Source: Salvelinus alpinus
Taxonomy: Eukaryota; Chordata; Actinopteri; Salmoniformes; Salmonidae
Length of the DNA: 64,000 nucleotides
Assembly (NCBI RefSeq): GCF_045679555.1
Contig: NC_092110.1
Span: 3,549,390-3,613,389 of the forward strand
Direction of reading: 5' to 3'
Position numbers and translations under genes: made by a program. Under the pieces are notes generated by a model. That model did no database searches, had not been told where the DNA came from, and saw only the letters and a list, made by a program, of their open reading frames with translations. Shown piece after piece: positions 49,601 to 64,000 of this stretch (position 1 is its first letter; every line of letters starts with the position of its first letter).

Positions 49601-52131
49601 CAGGCAAAATGGATTCATTTCAACCTGTTTTGCCTGCAGGGAGAATGTTTACCTTTAGAAGAGCTACTGCTCCTGTAATTCTCTCTCCTCAGCATCCAGT
49701 TAACAGCCTGACTCTGGTATGGCCTGAGGACTGGGATAAGAGCCTTGTGCTGTACATCTATGCTCACGTCCTGGTTCTCTCTCTGGTGGAGGTGTCTGAC
49801 GTAATCATACAGCTCCTCCACGTTCTGCCTCTCCAAGTCAGTGTCACACTCCTCCTCCTCGGTCGACACCACTTCTAACATGGTACCAGAGAAATGGTAC
49901 ACAGAGTGTCATGGGTCAATTGAGGAGAAGTAAAGGAGGGTTGTTCCACGAAATGAGTACGTTTTGCGTCCATTTGATTAAGTAGAAATTGTGCAACAAT
50001 ATTGAATTTTAAAAGCCTGTTATATTACATGAAGTGCCCTTTAATATAGACCACATGGAGAATTCAATAAATCAGATTTTTATTCTGAATAAAGACTAGC
50101 TAAAGTGCCATTTTTGTTATTTTATTTTTTACAATTGATTCATTTAGCAGACGCTCTTATCCAGAGCGACTTACGGGAGCAATTAGGGTTAAGTGCCTTG
50201 CTCAAGGGCACAGACAGATTTTTCACATAGTCGGCTCGGGGATTCGAACTTTCGGTTACTGGCCCAACGCTCTTAACCGCTAGGCTACCTGCCGCCAAAA
50301 TCCAGCATTTGTACACGCCTCTCCGTGCACCCTCTATAACTCCCCTCCGTGGCACTCTCTGGATTTGAACCCACTTAACCTCAAAATGCATCCAAGTTTT
50401 CACCATTGTTGTAAAGCCCTAGTTATTTTGTTGCCTTGACAATTTCTGAAGATGATTTATTTAATGTGATTAGTAATTCATTTACATCTGTCCCTCATTT
50501 ATAGGTCAACCCTGTTACGTGAACTGAACTCTCATTTTAATATGGTGAAACTATTCCTTGTTAAATATTTTAATAGTCAAATCATAGTTGAGCTGGTTCT
50601 ACACTTTTTTTCTGGTGTTTTGCGGTGGACAAAAACCTTGTTAACCATAGATACAGGCTAGAAATTGTTTTTTTTTTTGCATTCAATTGCCACTCCCTTT
50701 CGCACACAACAAGCTTCCATTCCCCCTTTCACAAGGGGTTTTATGGTGGATTTAAGATGAAATTATCAACCCTGTTACAGTCAACCATGTTACTTTATTT
50801 GGCACCTAATAGACATTTACTATAGTAATTTTTTTTATTTAACCTCTTGAGATGGGAAAACATATATATATATTTTTTTAAGTTGAACATGTGCTATTTA
50901 TGACAGAATGTTAAAATGAGGTGAAATAAAAAAAATATCGGTCCAAGTTACACTTCTCAAAAGGCACTGGATTGGTGGAACGACCCAGGAGGAGAGGGAG
51001 GAGGAGGAAGAGATACAAGTTACTCACCGGGGATGATAAAGTCATAGTAAAACTCCATTAACTTCTGTATCAGTTGATTTGCCTTTCTAATCCGTCCGTT
51101 TCCCTCGCTGAGGAATTCAGGCTTTCCCAATCCCGATTCCAGTACATATATCCCCACCTGCCGCGGGAAGGCCAACAAACACAGGAGAAAAAACACCACT
51201 GCACTTCTTCAGAAATATAAACAGCAAAATAAAAGGCAATTTAATAATTCATTCCATATTCATAACCGTAATGGCCGAACACAATCGATGGGTGACTACA
51301 TCAGCCACCATGCTGAATAAACTACACATTTCATTGAAGCGCTTGTGAACTGAAAAAAATGTAATATTGACACTACTCTCCAAGTGATCACATAGTATAT
51401 AAAGTGAAACTACACACCTTAATTTCATCCTCTCCTGGCTGATGACACAGCTGCACAGCTCTTCTCTTCTGCAGCCAGTCCAGCTCCTCCAATACTATCC
51501 CTCCAGCCAGGAAACACTCCACTGGGCAGGTCCTATCCAGAGGCCTCATCTCCAGTCCTCCTGTACTAGTACTACTCTCTTCGCTGCTGCTGGTCAAACT
51601 GAGGTACAACTGATCTCCTGTCCTACGAAGGGTGAAGGCCCTCTGGTCACAGCCCGGGGGATTAACCCACAGAGGGGGAGGACGAAGGCTGAACTCCCCG
51701 ATCAGAGACTTCCAGATGTGAGCCAGGTCAGAAAGAGGAAGCACAGTGAGGGAGAGGAAGGTGGAGGAGGTGTCTGTGGAGGAGGAAGCAGGGAGCTGGG
51801 GGTCATCTCCTAGTCCTAGGTCTGACAACAGAGCTCCTGAGCTGGAGCAGCTTGCCTCACAGTCCTCCTGGACGCTCAAGAGAAGAGAACCGGTTGGGAT
51901 CTGGTGGGTGGTTGAAAGAAGGGAACTGGTTGAAATCTGGTCGCCGGTGAAGAGAAGGGAAGCAGTTGGGATGTGGTGGCCGGTGGACAGAAATGAGCTG
52001 GTTGGAATCTGGTCTTCCTCTTCTTGGAGTAGAGTCTCAATCCTGCGGTCCTCATGCATGTTCCAGTTCAGCTTCTTCTTGGCCTCCTCATCTACCCTCA
52101 CCGGCGGGGCACGCTTCCTTCTGTTGCTCAT
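24169..52131 (-). CDS. shprh: E3 ubiquitin ligase SHPRH (SNF2, H15, PHD, RING helicase), complete
   Basis: Twenty-nine coding exons were located. They add up to 5,187 nt with matching phase at every junction, giving 1,728 residues (human about 1,683 from memory). The order of domains is diagnostic: SNF2 ATPase motif I DEMGLGKT (401-408), linker-histone H15 (about 469-554), PHD C4HC3 (C703-C748), DEAQ box (861-864), a long insert, RING C3HC4 (C1474-C1522), and helicase C-terminal domain with [11 protein letters not shown] (1657-1667). Known role: Rad5-like ligase that polyubiquitinates PCNA for error-free bypass of DNA damage, in the nucleus. No stop or frameshift was seen, so the gene appears functional. 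Introns hold several transposable elements. It is divergent from GRM1. The four block entries give exon coordinates. Confidence 0.97.
24379..28211 (-). mobile_element. Tc1-like element with rearranged inverted halves, split by a LINE
   Basis: The right end 'ccaaacttttgaacggtag' and the long inverted repeats (about 24379-24665 against about 27925-28200) mark one element in the last SHPRH intron. The minus strand carries the N-terminal transposase part (about 24877-25161: [18 protein letters not shown]). The plus strand at about 24670-24800 carries a later transposase segment ([19 protein letters not shown]). The two meet head to head near 24800, with a second inverted repeat (24692-24733 against 24806-24845). 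The LINE at about 25190-27845 interrupts it at 'actagt|ctaaag'. Confidence 0.8.
25190..27845 (+). mobile_element. 5'-truncated LINE (jockey-superfamily type), reverse transcriptase
   Basis: Reading frames on plus at 25188-26093, 26045-26569 and 26458-26841 together give a non-LTR reverse transcriptase broken by frameshifts. Motifs seen: [36 protein letters not shown] and the catalytic YADDT. No endonuclease domain precedes it. The 3' UTR ends 'acctggttaaataaaggtga', a tail very common in salmonids, then an AT run. A four-base 'tagt' flanks both sides and may be the target duplication. Probably Rex/CR1-related; the clade is not certain. Confidence 0.88.
29371..30431 (-). mobile_element. Tc1-like element, internally deleted, TIR intact
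   Basis: 'aactcagcaaaaaaggaacg' at the left is inverted as 'gtttctttttttgctgagtt' at the right, with TA duplications at 29369-29370 and 30432-30433. The minus-strand ORF 29576-29917 fuses an N-terminal DNA-binding remnant ([16 protein letters not shown]) directly to the second catalytic Asp region ([14 protein letters not shown]) and a C-terminus ending AAGGHTRY. The first catalytic Asp region is deleted. It sits between SHPRH exons 24 and 25. Confidence 0.9.
31949..42072 (-). CDS. shprh: SHPRH coding exons 13-21: long insert between the lobes
   Basis: Exons 41951-42072, 41619-41707, 41316-41408, 40968-41075, 40492-40634, 35926-36099, 35775-35837, 35440-35665, 31949-32092. The product is helical and charged, containing TPR-like segments ([20 protein letters not shown]) and the conserved stretch [11 protein letters not shown] followed by CVFCKADEL. 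Exon 16 has an unusual 3' splice site with an A-run in place of pyrimidines. The intron between 36099 and 40492 carries a Penelope-like element; the intron between 32092 and 35440 carries two Tc1-like elements. Confidence 0.94.
32170..33750 (+). mobile_element. Near-intact Tc1-like transposon
   Basis: The ends 'cactgctcaaaaaaataaa' and 'ttaattcattttgagcagtg' are inverted and flanked by TA. The length of 1,581 bp is that of a full element. The transposase starts at ATG 32468 and is broken by a single frameshift near 32955-32965; the second part runs to a stop at 33491. The DDE triad region is present: [17 protein letters not shown] and [12 protein letters not shown]. The C-terminus is [10 protein letters not shown]. 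It lies in the SHPRH intron 31949/35440, antisense to the gene. Confidence 0.93.
33881..35407 (-). mobile_element. Tc1-like element, full length but decayed
   Basis: The left end 'tgcattcagaaactattcag' and right end 'tactttccaaatgtactg' are imperfect inverted repeats. Minus-strand transposase fragments include [17 protein letters not shown] (about 34373-34621) and [18 protein letters not shown] (about 34596-34778). Multiple frameshifts are present. Same family as 11490-12876 and 14707-18642. Confidence 0.88.
36139..36230 (+). repeat. SINE fragment
   Basis: Has a tRNA-like B box (gggggttcaactcctg) and a tail 'actgtaagttgctgtaagtg' then 'tctgctaagtggca', a decayed match to the SINE at 5861-6008. 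The A-box head is largely lost. Confidence 0.55.
37985..38215 (+). repeat. tRNA-like SINE inside the Penelope-like element
   Basis: 'ggtggtagcttcgaggttag' resembles an A-box head and 'cctgttcgaatcccac' a B box. The body has 'cccttgagcaaggaacttaa', as in other SINE families here. Confidence 0.55.
39044..39478 (+). repeat. Long tRNA-derived SINE with target duplication
   Basis: The head 'ggcctcccgagtggcgcagc' and B box 'cgggttcaatccca' are tRNA-like. The 3' part includes 'ggcggcgcacaattggccca' and ends in an A-rich tail. A direct repeat 'aaaagcattggyatg' flanks it on both sides, showing that it jumped into the Penelope-like element. The same head occurs in the shorter SINE at 56781. Confidence 0.85.
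40225..40440. repeat. Repeat rich in 'actaaaac'
   Basis: Multiple 'gactaaaac' motifs on plus and 'ttttagtcgac' inverted. A related stretch at about 36245-36310 lies on the other side of the Penelope-like element, so one older repeat may have been split by it. Confidence 0.4.
42709..45641 (-). CDS. shprh: SHPRH coding exons 6-12: H15, PHD and rest of ATPase lobe 1
   Basis: Exons 45533-45641, 45185-45441, 44271-44972, 43786-44037, 43490-43568, 43153-43316, 42709-42965. Exon 7 is the linker-histone H15 fold ([20 protein letters not shown]...). Exon 8 has an acidic linker, then the PHD finger with Cys/His 703, 705, 719, 722, 727, 730, 745 and 748. Motif Ia follows at [15 protein letters not shown]. 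Exon 9 has [15 protein letters not shown] (motif II). Exon 10 has [12 protein letters not shown] (motif III). The H15 and PHD are inserted within the first ATPase lobe, as in the known family. The donor of exon 7 is gtacgt, chosen because it alone keeps phase 0 into exon 8. Confidence 0.95.
45776..48985 (-). mobile_element. L2-type LINE nearly filling SHPRH intron 5
   Basis: On the minus strand: a leader ORF (48458-48982), an endonuclease part (about 47846-48415, with VAGDFDVG and KSDHNAI), reverse transcriptase (about 46903-47640, DYRPVALTS and [10 protein letters not shown]) and the catalytic FADDTTVV (about 46770), then a C-terminal part ending AIRLRKS at 46102. The 3' tail 'gcgccgaatacaacaggtgt' (plus strand, about 45791) is a common salmonid sequence. 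Several frameshifts break the frame. Orientation is the same as SHPRH. Confidence 0.9.
48997..52131 (-). CDS. shprh: SHPRH coding exons 1-5: N-terminus to ATPase motif I
   Basis: Exons 51418-52131, 51028-51157, 49653-49874, 49425-49503, 48997-49147. The start ATG at 52131 is the first in the exon, which begins at an AG acceptor nine bases upstream (ctctcctAG|GTTGCCATC). The first 240 residues are basic, then Ser/Thr-rich with imperfect repeats of the type 'TSSLLSTGHQIPT' (about residues 43-80). Exon 3 ends with the SNF2 Q-motif region ([16 protein letters not shown]). Exon 5 has [19 protein letters not shown], then the P-loop MGLGKT. The intron after exon 5 (45642-48996) is nearly all LINE. 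Confidence 0.95.
50139..50296 (-). repeat. tRNA-derived SINE
   Basis: A well-kept copy of the family seen at 1774-1925: on minus, 'ggcggcaggtagcctagcgg' head, B-box-like 'ttcgaatccccgag', 'cttgagcaaggcacttaacc' and tail 'ctggataagagcgtctgcta'. It lies in the SHPRH intron between 49874 and 51028. Confidence 0.85.
50300..51025. other. SHPRH intron, no feature seen
   Basis: AT-rich non-coding sequence with T-runs. No exon-like segment beyond those listed. Confidence 0.5.
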
Positions 52132-52794
52132 GATGGCAACCTAGGAGAGCGTAGGATGTCAGGAAAGTCACTCACTGCTGTAATGCTTATGATGAGTAAA
52201 GCATGCCCAGATTAAAGTTTGCATAATTTTTTGGAGGGAACTGAGTTATGAAGAACCACAAAATGAAAGTTATTAGAGGTTAGTTAATCAAAGCAAAAAC
52301 CCACGTTATGGACACGCATGGTTAAAAAAACAAACACCTGTCGGATCTATTTATACCATTGAAGTCTATTCCAGATTACCATAAAACGTCGTGGTTGAGC
52401 AATTCCGTTATCCTGACGTTCTAAATCCTTGGTGTAAACTTGCTAATTGTCTTCACATTATGACAACTGCTCACTGATTGATTATCGAACTACTAAGTGT
52501 CAACAATGGCTCTGCAATGTAGAAATCCCATACTGCAACATTTTGCTACAATGTAACGAGTAGGCAACACCACAGTGCCGCTTCTAGGTGCATTGTGATT
52601 GTTGTCTGGCTTTGATAGCAAATCTGTCTACTGTCTGGCTCTAACAAACATTGAACATTTACTTTTTATTTCTCACAAAGCGTCGTCTCTGTTCCTGGTC
52701 CCTGCAGACGAAATACTAGACTGGTCTGGTTTATCAAAATCAGTCAAGAATGGACTTTACTGTCTTCTTGAACAGCCAGCTCCTCCGCCGCTGC

Positions 52795-52860
52795 GGTGCG
52801 CCATGTTTTCATAGTGCAGGACGGAAGTGAGGTAGCGTCACAACAAGGTTGAACCAGAAC
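52795..52860 (-). promoter_or_regulatory. shprh: Probable SHPRH promoter (ETS and YY1-like sites)
   Basis: 'aaacatggcg' on the minus strand (52799-52808) fits a YY1-type site, 'acggaagtga' (52821-52830) an ETS/GABP site, and 'gcgtca' near 52835 a half CRE. No TATA box is seen. The cluster is about 0.7 kb upstream of the first coding exon, in a short GC-rich patch, and fits a housekeeping promoter. The first noncoding exon was not resolved. Confidence 0.4.
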
Positions 52861-52899
52861 CGTCGGGCCACAACCACTAGGTCGCAGCATTGCTTTCTG

Positions 52900-53648
52900 T
52901 CTGCAAAGAGTAAATAAAATAGGGCTTTTGCTCTCTTTCTAGTTCCCTTCAATTTGCCCCAGTCACGTCTCACAAAATTATAAGAATTCTGTCAAACCAT
53001 AGGGGGCGCGTCACTTTAACGTTTGGGGAAGCTATATTTTTCACCTTAATGATAAAGCATTGCATGCATCTATCGTCGCATGTGCAGACTGATGTAAAAT
53101 AGCCTACTATTCCTATAATGTGATGAGTATATTGCATAGTCATAAATTAGGCTAATAATATAGGCTAAATAACTGTTCGCGAAAAAGTCCGTTCTGATTT
53201 CCCACTCCTTTCTTTGCACAGGTTATTTTTGTATAGACAGCAGTAAGTATATCATTATGGCAAGTTCAATTCAATTTACTTTAGGGGAAGCTTAACTTGG
53301 ATGCGCAGCCATTGGATGCGCCGCCAAACAAATAGATGCTGTTGTCTATTTAGATATGTTACATATCAGCTTATACCACTGACTAGCCTAGCCTAGCCTA
53401 CTACTATTAGCCAATAGCTGCAGAATCCTATAGCCTAATTTCATACTGACATGATCATACCTTTATTTTGAAAAATAAATAAAGCAAGCTTGTACATGCA
53501 ATTCACTTTTTAATGTAGCTTAGCTATGTCTATCTCTCTCTGCATACTGTCTTTTATCGGGGACATACAATGCAGTTTATGTGACCCGGTTTTAAAGATG
53601 CATGCAATGATCAAGAGGAATAGAAGGGGGGCACCCATGCTGCATTTT

Positions 53649-53690
<42 letters not shown>

Positions 53691-55285
53691 AGGGGGGCAA
53701 AAAGAGAAACCCTGTATTGGCGCGGCAAAGGCTTAACTTGGGCTCCAAACTGGGATGTTCAGGAGACGAGGAGGTACGCAATGTTCCCGAGGCAGGAGGT
53801 GCAGGTATGTCCGCACTCTAACGTTATGATATTTAAGGTGTTTTATGCTAAGGATTTCAAAAGGTGCAACGTAACATGAATGGAGGAGACTGCTCTTCAT
53901 GTGAATATCAATGATGGTAGCATTTTGTTTAGTTAGGGTGATATATGCATGAGTGGGCCACTTTTTGGTAGATGGCTATGTACACAATCAAAATAAGTCT
54001 ACCCCTACTCAATGTATGTTTATTTCAATTAATTAAGGTCTTATCTACATTTTGATGATGAAGCAAGTTGATCATGTATTATTCAGTGGATGCTAATACC
54101 CCTAAAAGAACATCAGACCCCTACTTTTCCTAAAGCCTGGCTCTAAGTTTTAGTGGGACATTTAAGTCGTTGAAGTGGGACACTATTTACTCATTAGAAA
54201 TACATTAGTGTCCCACTTCACCTGGCACTTGTTATGAAATCATCAATAAGACTTTGTAGAGGCATATAGATAACACACTCTCTGTTTTTTTTACTTTTTA
54301 TTTTGTCAATAATCTTCTATTAGACCCTCTCAATGCTATTGGGAAATTGATTTGGGGACATTCCAAGCTCTTGGTGAAAATCTACCTAAAGGAGCTTGCT
54401 CAGCTTTTAATTGATCCTGAATCTATTATTCCCTAAATGCTGTCCCCTTTCATAAATTGAGGTTATTTTCTAGCCTACATTTCTTACATGTCATTGCTCT
54501 TCATTTCTTTCCATACCACCCTTGTTATTTCCCTTTAATTCCTTTCACTGTCATCCCATGATGTTTATGTGCTATATAGCGTCTAGACTTGATTTTGAGA
54601 CGTTACGAAACAACTAAAACAGCATATTTCAATGTACTTTAGAATATCTAATGAAGGAACTTACATTTAAATTGATTAAAGGTTTATGTTGTGCATTTTT
54701 ATAGCTGAAAAGTTCCCTGTCTGTCATTTCCTTCATTAGATATGGGACAGTACTATAAATCAGATTTTTATAAAATATTCAAGCTGGTTACATGAATGTT
54801 TATTATAATTCAAAACACTATCAATAACTATTAATTTTAACACCAAAATGCTAGATTGTTAAATTATAATTGACAGAATGACAGCCTTTTCATTCTAGTG
54901 CAAGGTTTCATAGTACAGCGATTTTTCATCATTTTCAACGGGTCACCCCTTCTAAACCTGACCATAAATGATGGGTATGTCCATCAATGATGTGATGTCA
55001 CACTAACCAACACAGAACACATGCAGTAGCAACCCCAAAATAACATTTGTTGTGATTGGTTTGCAAAATGACCATAGTACTGTACTCTCAAACACAAATG
55101 TCCCACTACACCTGATGCCCCACTAATGCGGACTTCACCCTATATTAATAATATGGCATTTCATTCACAAATGTCTGAAACATTTTAATCAATGAAAAAC
55201 TGTGAAATAGCCTATTTTACCTAAACCGTTTGTAAGTGATTGTCAATTTGAATGTTCGTTAGACTTTGAAAATCTCAATAGGTTG
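52900..55285. other. Divergent SHPRH/GRM1 interval, no coding gene seen
   Basis: Non-coding, AT-rich. It contains a (GA)n microsatellite at about 53655-53690. The ORF at 53526-53879 runs through that microsatellite and is not convincing. Upstream GRM1 exons or enhancers could lie here but are not visible. Confidence 0.45.
53655..53690. repeat. (GA)n microsatellite
   Basis: About 18 uninterrupted GA units followed by a G-rich patch (ggggaggggggc). Confidence 0.95.
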
Positions 55286-55289
55286 TATA

Positions 55290-57182
55290 CAGTACCAGTC
55301 AAAGCTTTGGACACACCTACTCATTCCAGGGTTTTTCTATATTTTGACTATTTTCTACATTGTAGAATATTAGTGAAGACATCAAAACTATGAAATAACA
55401 CATATGGAATTATGTAGTAACAAAAAAAGTGTTAAACAAATGAGAATATATTTTATATTTGAGATTCTTCAAAGTAGCCAACGTTTTCCTTGATGACAGC
55501 TTTGCACACTCTTGGCATTCTCTCAACCAGTTTCATGAGGTAGTCACCTGGAATACATTTCAATTAACAGGTGTACCTTGTTAAAAGTGAATTTGTGGAA
55601 TTTCTTTCCTTCTTAATGCGTTTGAGCCAATCAGTTGTGTTGTGAAAAGATAGGGGGGGTATACATTTATTTTTTTATTTTTTATTTTTTTTATACAGAA
55701 GATACAGAAGATAGCCCTATTTTATAAAAGACCAAGTCCATATTATGGCAACAACAGCTCAAATAAGCAAATATAAATGACAGTCCATCATTACTTTAAG
55801 ACATGACGGTCAGTCAATGCGGAATATTTCAAGAACTTTGAAAGTTTCTTCAAGTGCAGTTGCAAAAACCATCCAGCGCTATGATGAAACTGGCTCTCAT
55901 GAGGACTGCCACAGGAAAGGAAAACCCAGAGTTACCTCTGCTGCAGAGGATAAGTTAATTAGAGTTACCAGCCTCAGAAATTGCAGCCCAAATAAATGCT
56001 TCACAGAGTTGAAGTAAACACATCTCAACATCAACTGTTCAGAGGAGACTGTGTGAATCAGGCCTTCATGGTTGAATTACTGCAAAGAAACCACTACTAA
56101 AGGATACCAATAATAAGAAGAGACTTGCTTGTGCCAAGAGACCCGAGGAATGGACATTAGACCGGTGGAAATCTGTCCTTTGGTCTGATGAGTCCAAATT
56201 TGAGATTTTTGGTTCCAACCGCCGTGTCTTTGTGAGACGTAGAGTAGGTGAACGGATGATCTCTGCGTGTGTGGTTCCCACCGTGAAACATGGAGGAAGG
56301 GATGTGATGGTGTGGGGGTCCTTTGCTGGTGACACTGCTGGTGACACTGTCAGTGATTTATTGAGAATTCAAGGCACACTTAACCAGCATGGCTACCACA
56401 GCATTCTGCAACGATACGCCATCCCATCTGGTTTGCGCTTAGTGGGACTATCATTTGTTTTTCAACAGGACAATGACACAACACACACCCAGGCTGTGTA
56501 AGGGCTATTTGACCAAGAAGGAGAGTGATGGAGTGCTGCATCAGATGACCTGGCCTCCACAATCACCCGAACTCAACCCAATTGAGATGGTTTGGGATGA
56601 GTTGGACCACAGAGTGAAATAAAAGCAGCCACCAAGTGCTCTACATATGTGGGAACTCCTTCAAGACTGTTGGAAAGGCATTCCAGGTTAAGCTGGTTGA
56701 GAGAATGCCAAGAGTGTGCAGAGCTGTCATCAAGCAAAAGGGTTCCTAGTTTGAAGAATCTAAAATCTAAAATATATTTTGGGGCTCCCGAGTGACGCAG
56801 CGGTCTAAGGCACTGCATCTCATTGCTAGAGGCGTCACTACAGACCCTGGTTCGATCCCAGGCTGTATCACAACCGGGCGTGATCGGGAGTCCAAAAGGG
56901 CGGCGCACAATTGGCCCAGCGTCGTCCGGATTAGGGGATGGTTTGGCCGTGGTAGGCCATCATTGTAAAATAAGATTTTGTTCTTAACTGACTTGCCTAG
57001 TGAAATACAGGTAAAAAAAATCTGTAAAACATTTGTTTAACACTTTTTTGGTTACTACATGATTCCATACTTGTTATTTCATAGTTTTGATGTCTTCACT
57101 ATTATTCTACAATGTAGAAAATAGTAAAAGTAAAGAAAAACCCTTGAATGAGTAGGTGTGTCCAAACTTTTGACTGGTACTG
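55290..57182 (+). mobile_element. Tc1-like element with a SINE inserted near its 3' end
   Basis: The ends 'cagtaccagtcaaagctttg' and 'aaacttttgactggtactg' are inverted, with TA on both sides. Plus-strand transposase remnants: helix-turn-helix part (about 55817-56017, NISRTLKVSSSAVAKTIQRY) and DDE part (about 56232-56501, KHGGRDVMVWGSF and FQQDNDTTHT). Stops and frameshifts inactivate it. It lies upstream of the first GRM1 coding exon. Confidence 0.9.
56781..57013 (+). repeat. tRNA-derived SINE (SlmI-like)
   Basis: Head 'ggctcccgagtgacgcagcg', B box 'ctggttcgatcccag' and 3' part 'tgttcttaactgacttgcct' ending in 'aggtaaaaaaaa'. It interrupts the Tc1-like element at 55290-57182. The family name is given from memory. 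Confidence 0.85.
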
Positions 57183-57547
57183 TACATAGGCCTCAAGGTG
57201 TAGTAAATTATATGAGATCTGATTCATAATTTCAATTAGTCATTTTAGCAGCATGTTTAGCAGAAATGTATGTAGCCTAAAACAATCTCAGTGTGGGTAA
57301 ATTACTGCAAACTCAACAGGCAAATTAGCGCTGAGTGCTGTTCAATGACTAGGTGCTGAAACCAGCCATGCAAAACCAACCATCAGACCAATCAACTTTT
57401 AATCAGCCTCCGGCGAGCTGTTTTTGTTGTACATGTTATCAGAAGCATTCAATGTCATTATATACTTATAAATTACTGTAGGCTAGGCTATTATTACTTT
57501 GATTATTCATGATTGAATGTCAAGTTCGCTTCTGCATTTATAGCTCT

Positions 57548-57643
57548 CCCACTGGGCACACACTGATTTTCCCACTTTATTTCAATTAAATTACATTGAA
57601 CCAACGTGAAATAGACGTTGAGTTGACGTCTGTGCCCAGTGGG
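57548..57643. mobile_element. Short palindromic MITE
   Basis: 'cccactgggcaca' (57548-57560) is exactly inverted at 57631-57643. The interior has 'aacgtgaaatagacgttga'. A related fragment with the same interior lies at about 58955-59037. Confidence 0.75.
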
Positions 57644-57786
57644 ATATTTTCCTTTGGTTAATTGAGAAGTTATGTAGCGTTTCAAAGGGTATAAAGAGTT
57701 GCCAAAGATAGATTGGCAACGGACAGCTGTTTATCATCATTTGTTTCTAAAGAAAAGTTTAATTAATATCTGTATCTCATCTGCAG

Positions 57787-64000
<6,214 letters not shown>

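Noticed and set aside
53526-53879. 117-codon ORF upstream of GRM1
   Set aside because: Its core is a translated (GA)n microsatellite giving an Arg-Glu run; no start context or homology was seen.

Overview
The window is vertebrate nuclear DNA, almost certainly from a salmonid fish (salmon, trout or charr). The evidence is the repeat content: Tc1/mariner elements with Sleeping Beauty-type ends, tRNA-derived SINEs of salmonid type, L2/Rex-like LINEs, a Penelope-like element, and several copies of a short hairpin repeat built around 'agtagtgcacta'. The species cannot be fixed from sequence alone. Salmonids carry a genome duplication, so each gene here may have a second copy elsewhere.

Three genes are recognised with high confidence and a fourth was assembled from splice sites. 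(1) FBXO30 (minus, 2022-4674): two coding exons, 785 residues, TRAF-type zinc finger plus F-box. (2) A zona pellucida (ZP)-domain membrane protein (minus, 8816-22165): nine coding exons that join in phase to 373 residues, with signal peptide, ZP-N, ZP-C, furin-like site, transmembrane helix and short tail. No gene symbol is assigned. (3) SHPRH (minus, 24169-52131): all 29 coding exons found, open and phase-consistent over 1,728 residues, with split SNF2 ATPase, linker-histone H15, PHD and RING domains. (4) GRM1 (plus, first two coding exons at 57905-58634 and 61913-62162), running off the right edge. From memory, FBXO30-SHPRH-GRM1 is also the human 6q24 order; the ZP gene between FBXO30 and SHPRH is not part of the mammalian set I know.

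Layout: 1-2021 FBXO30 3' UTR and downstream; 2022-7260 FBXO30 and its upstream region with a TIR element; 7380-22165 ZP gene, introns loaded with Tc1-like elements including a three-deep nest at 14707-18642; 22166-24168 short spacer with two hairpin repeats; 24169-52131 SHPRH, with a LINE inside a Tc1-like element in its last intron, four further DNA transposons or retroelements in later introns, and an L2-type LINE filling intron 5; 52140-57780 the divergent SHPRH/GRM1 interval with another Tc1-like element; 57787-64000 GRM1.

No operon, CRISPR or prokaryotic system is present. The genes act separately: FBXO30 and SHPRH in ubiquitin ligation, GRM1 in glutamate signalling, and the ZP protein probably in an extracellular matrix or at the cell surface. 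Exon borders were read by hand from GT/AG sites and reading phase; UTR limits and transposon edges without clear repeats are approximate.
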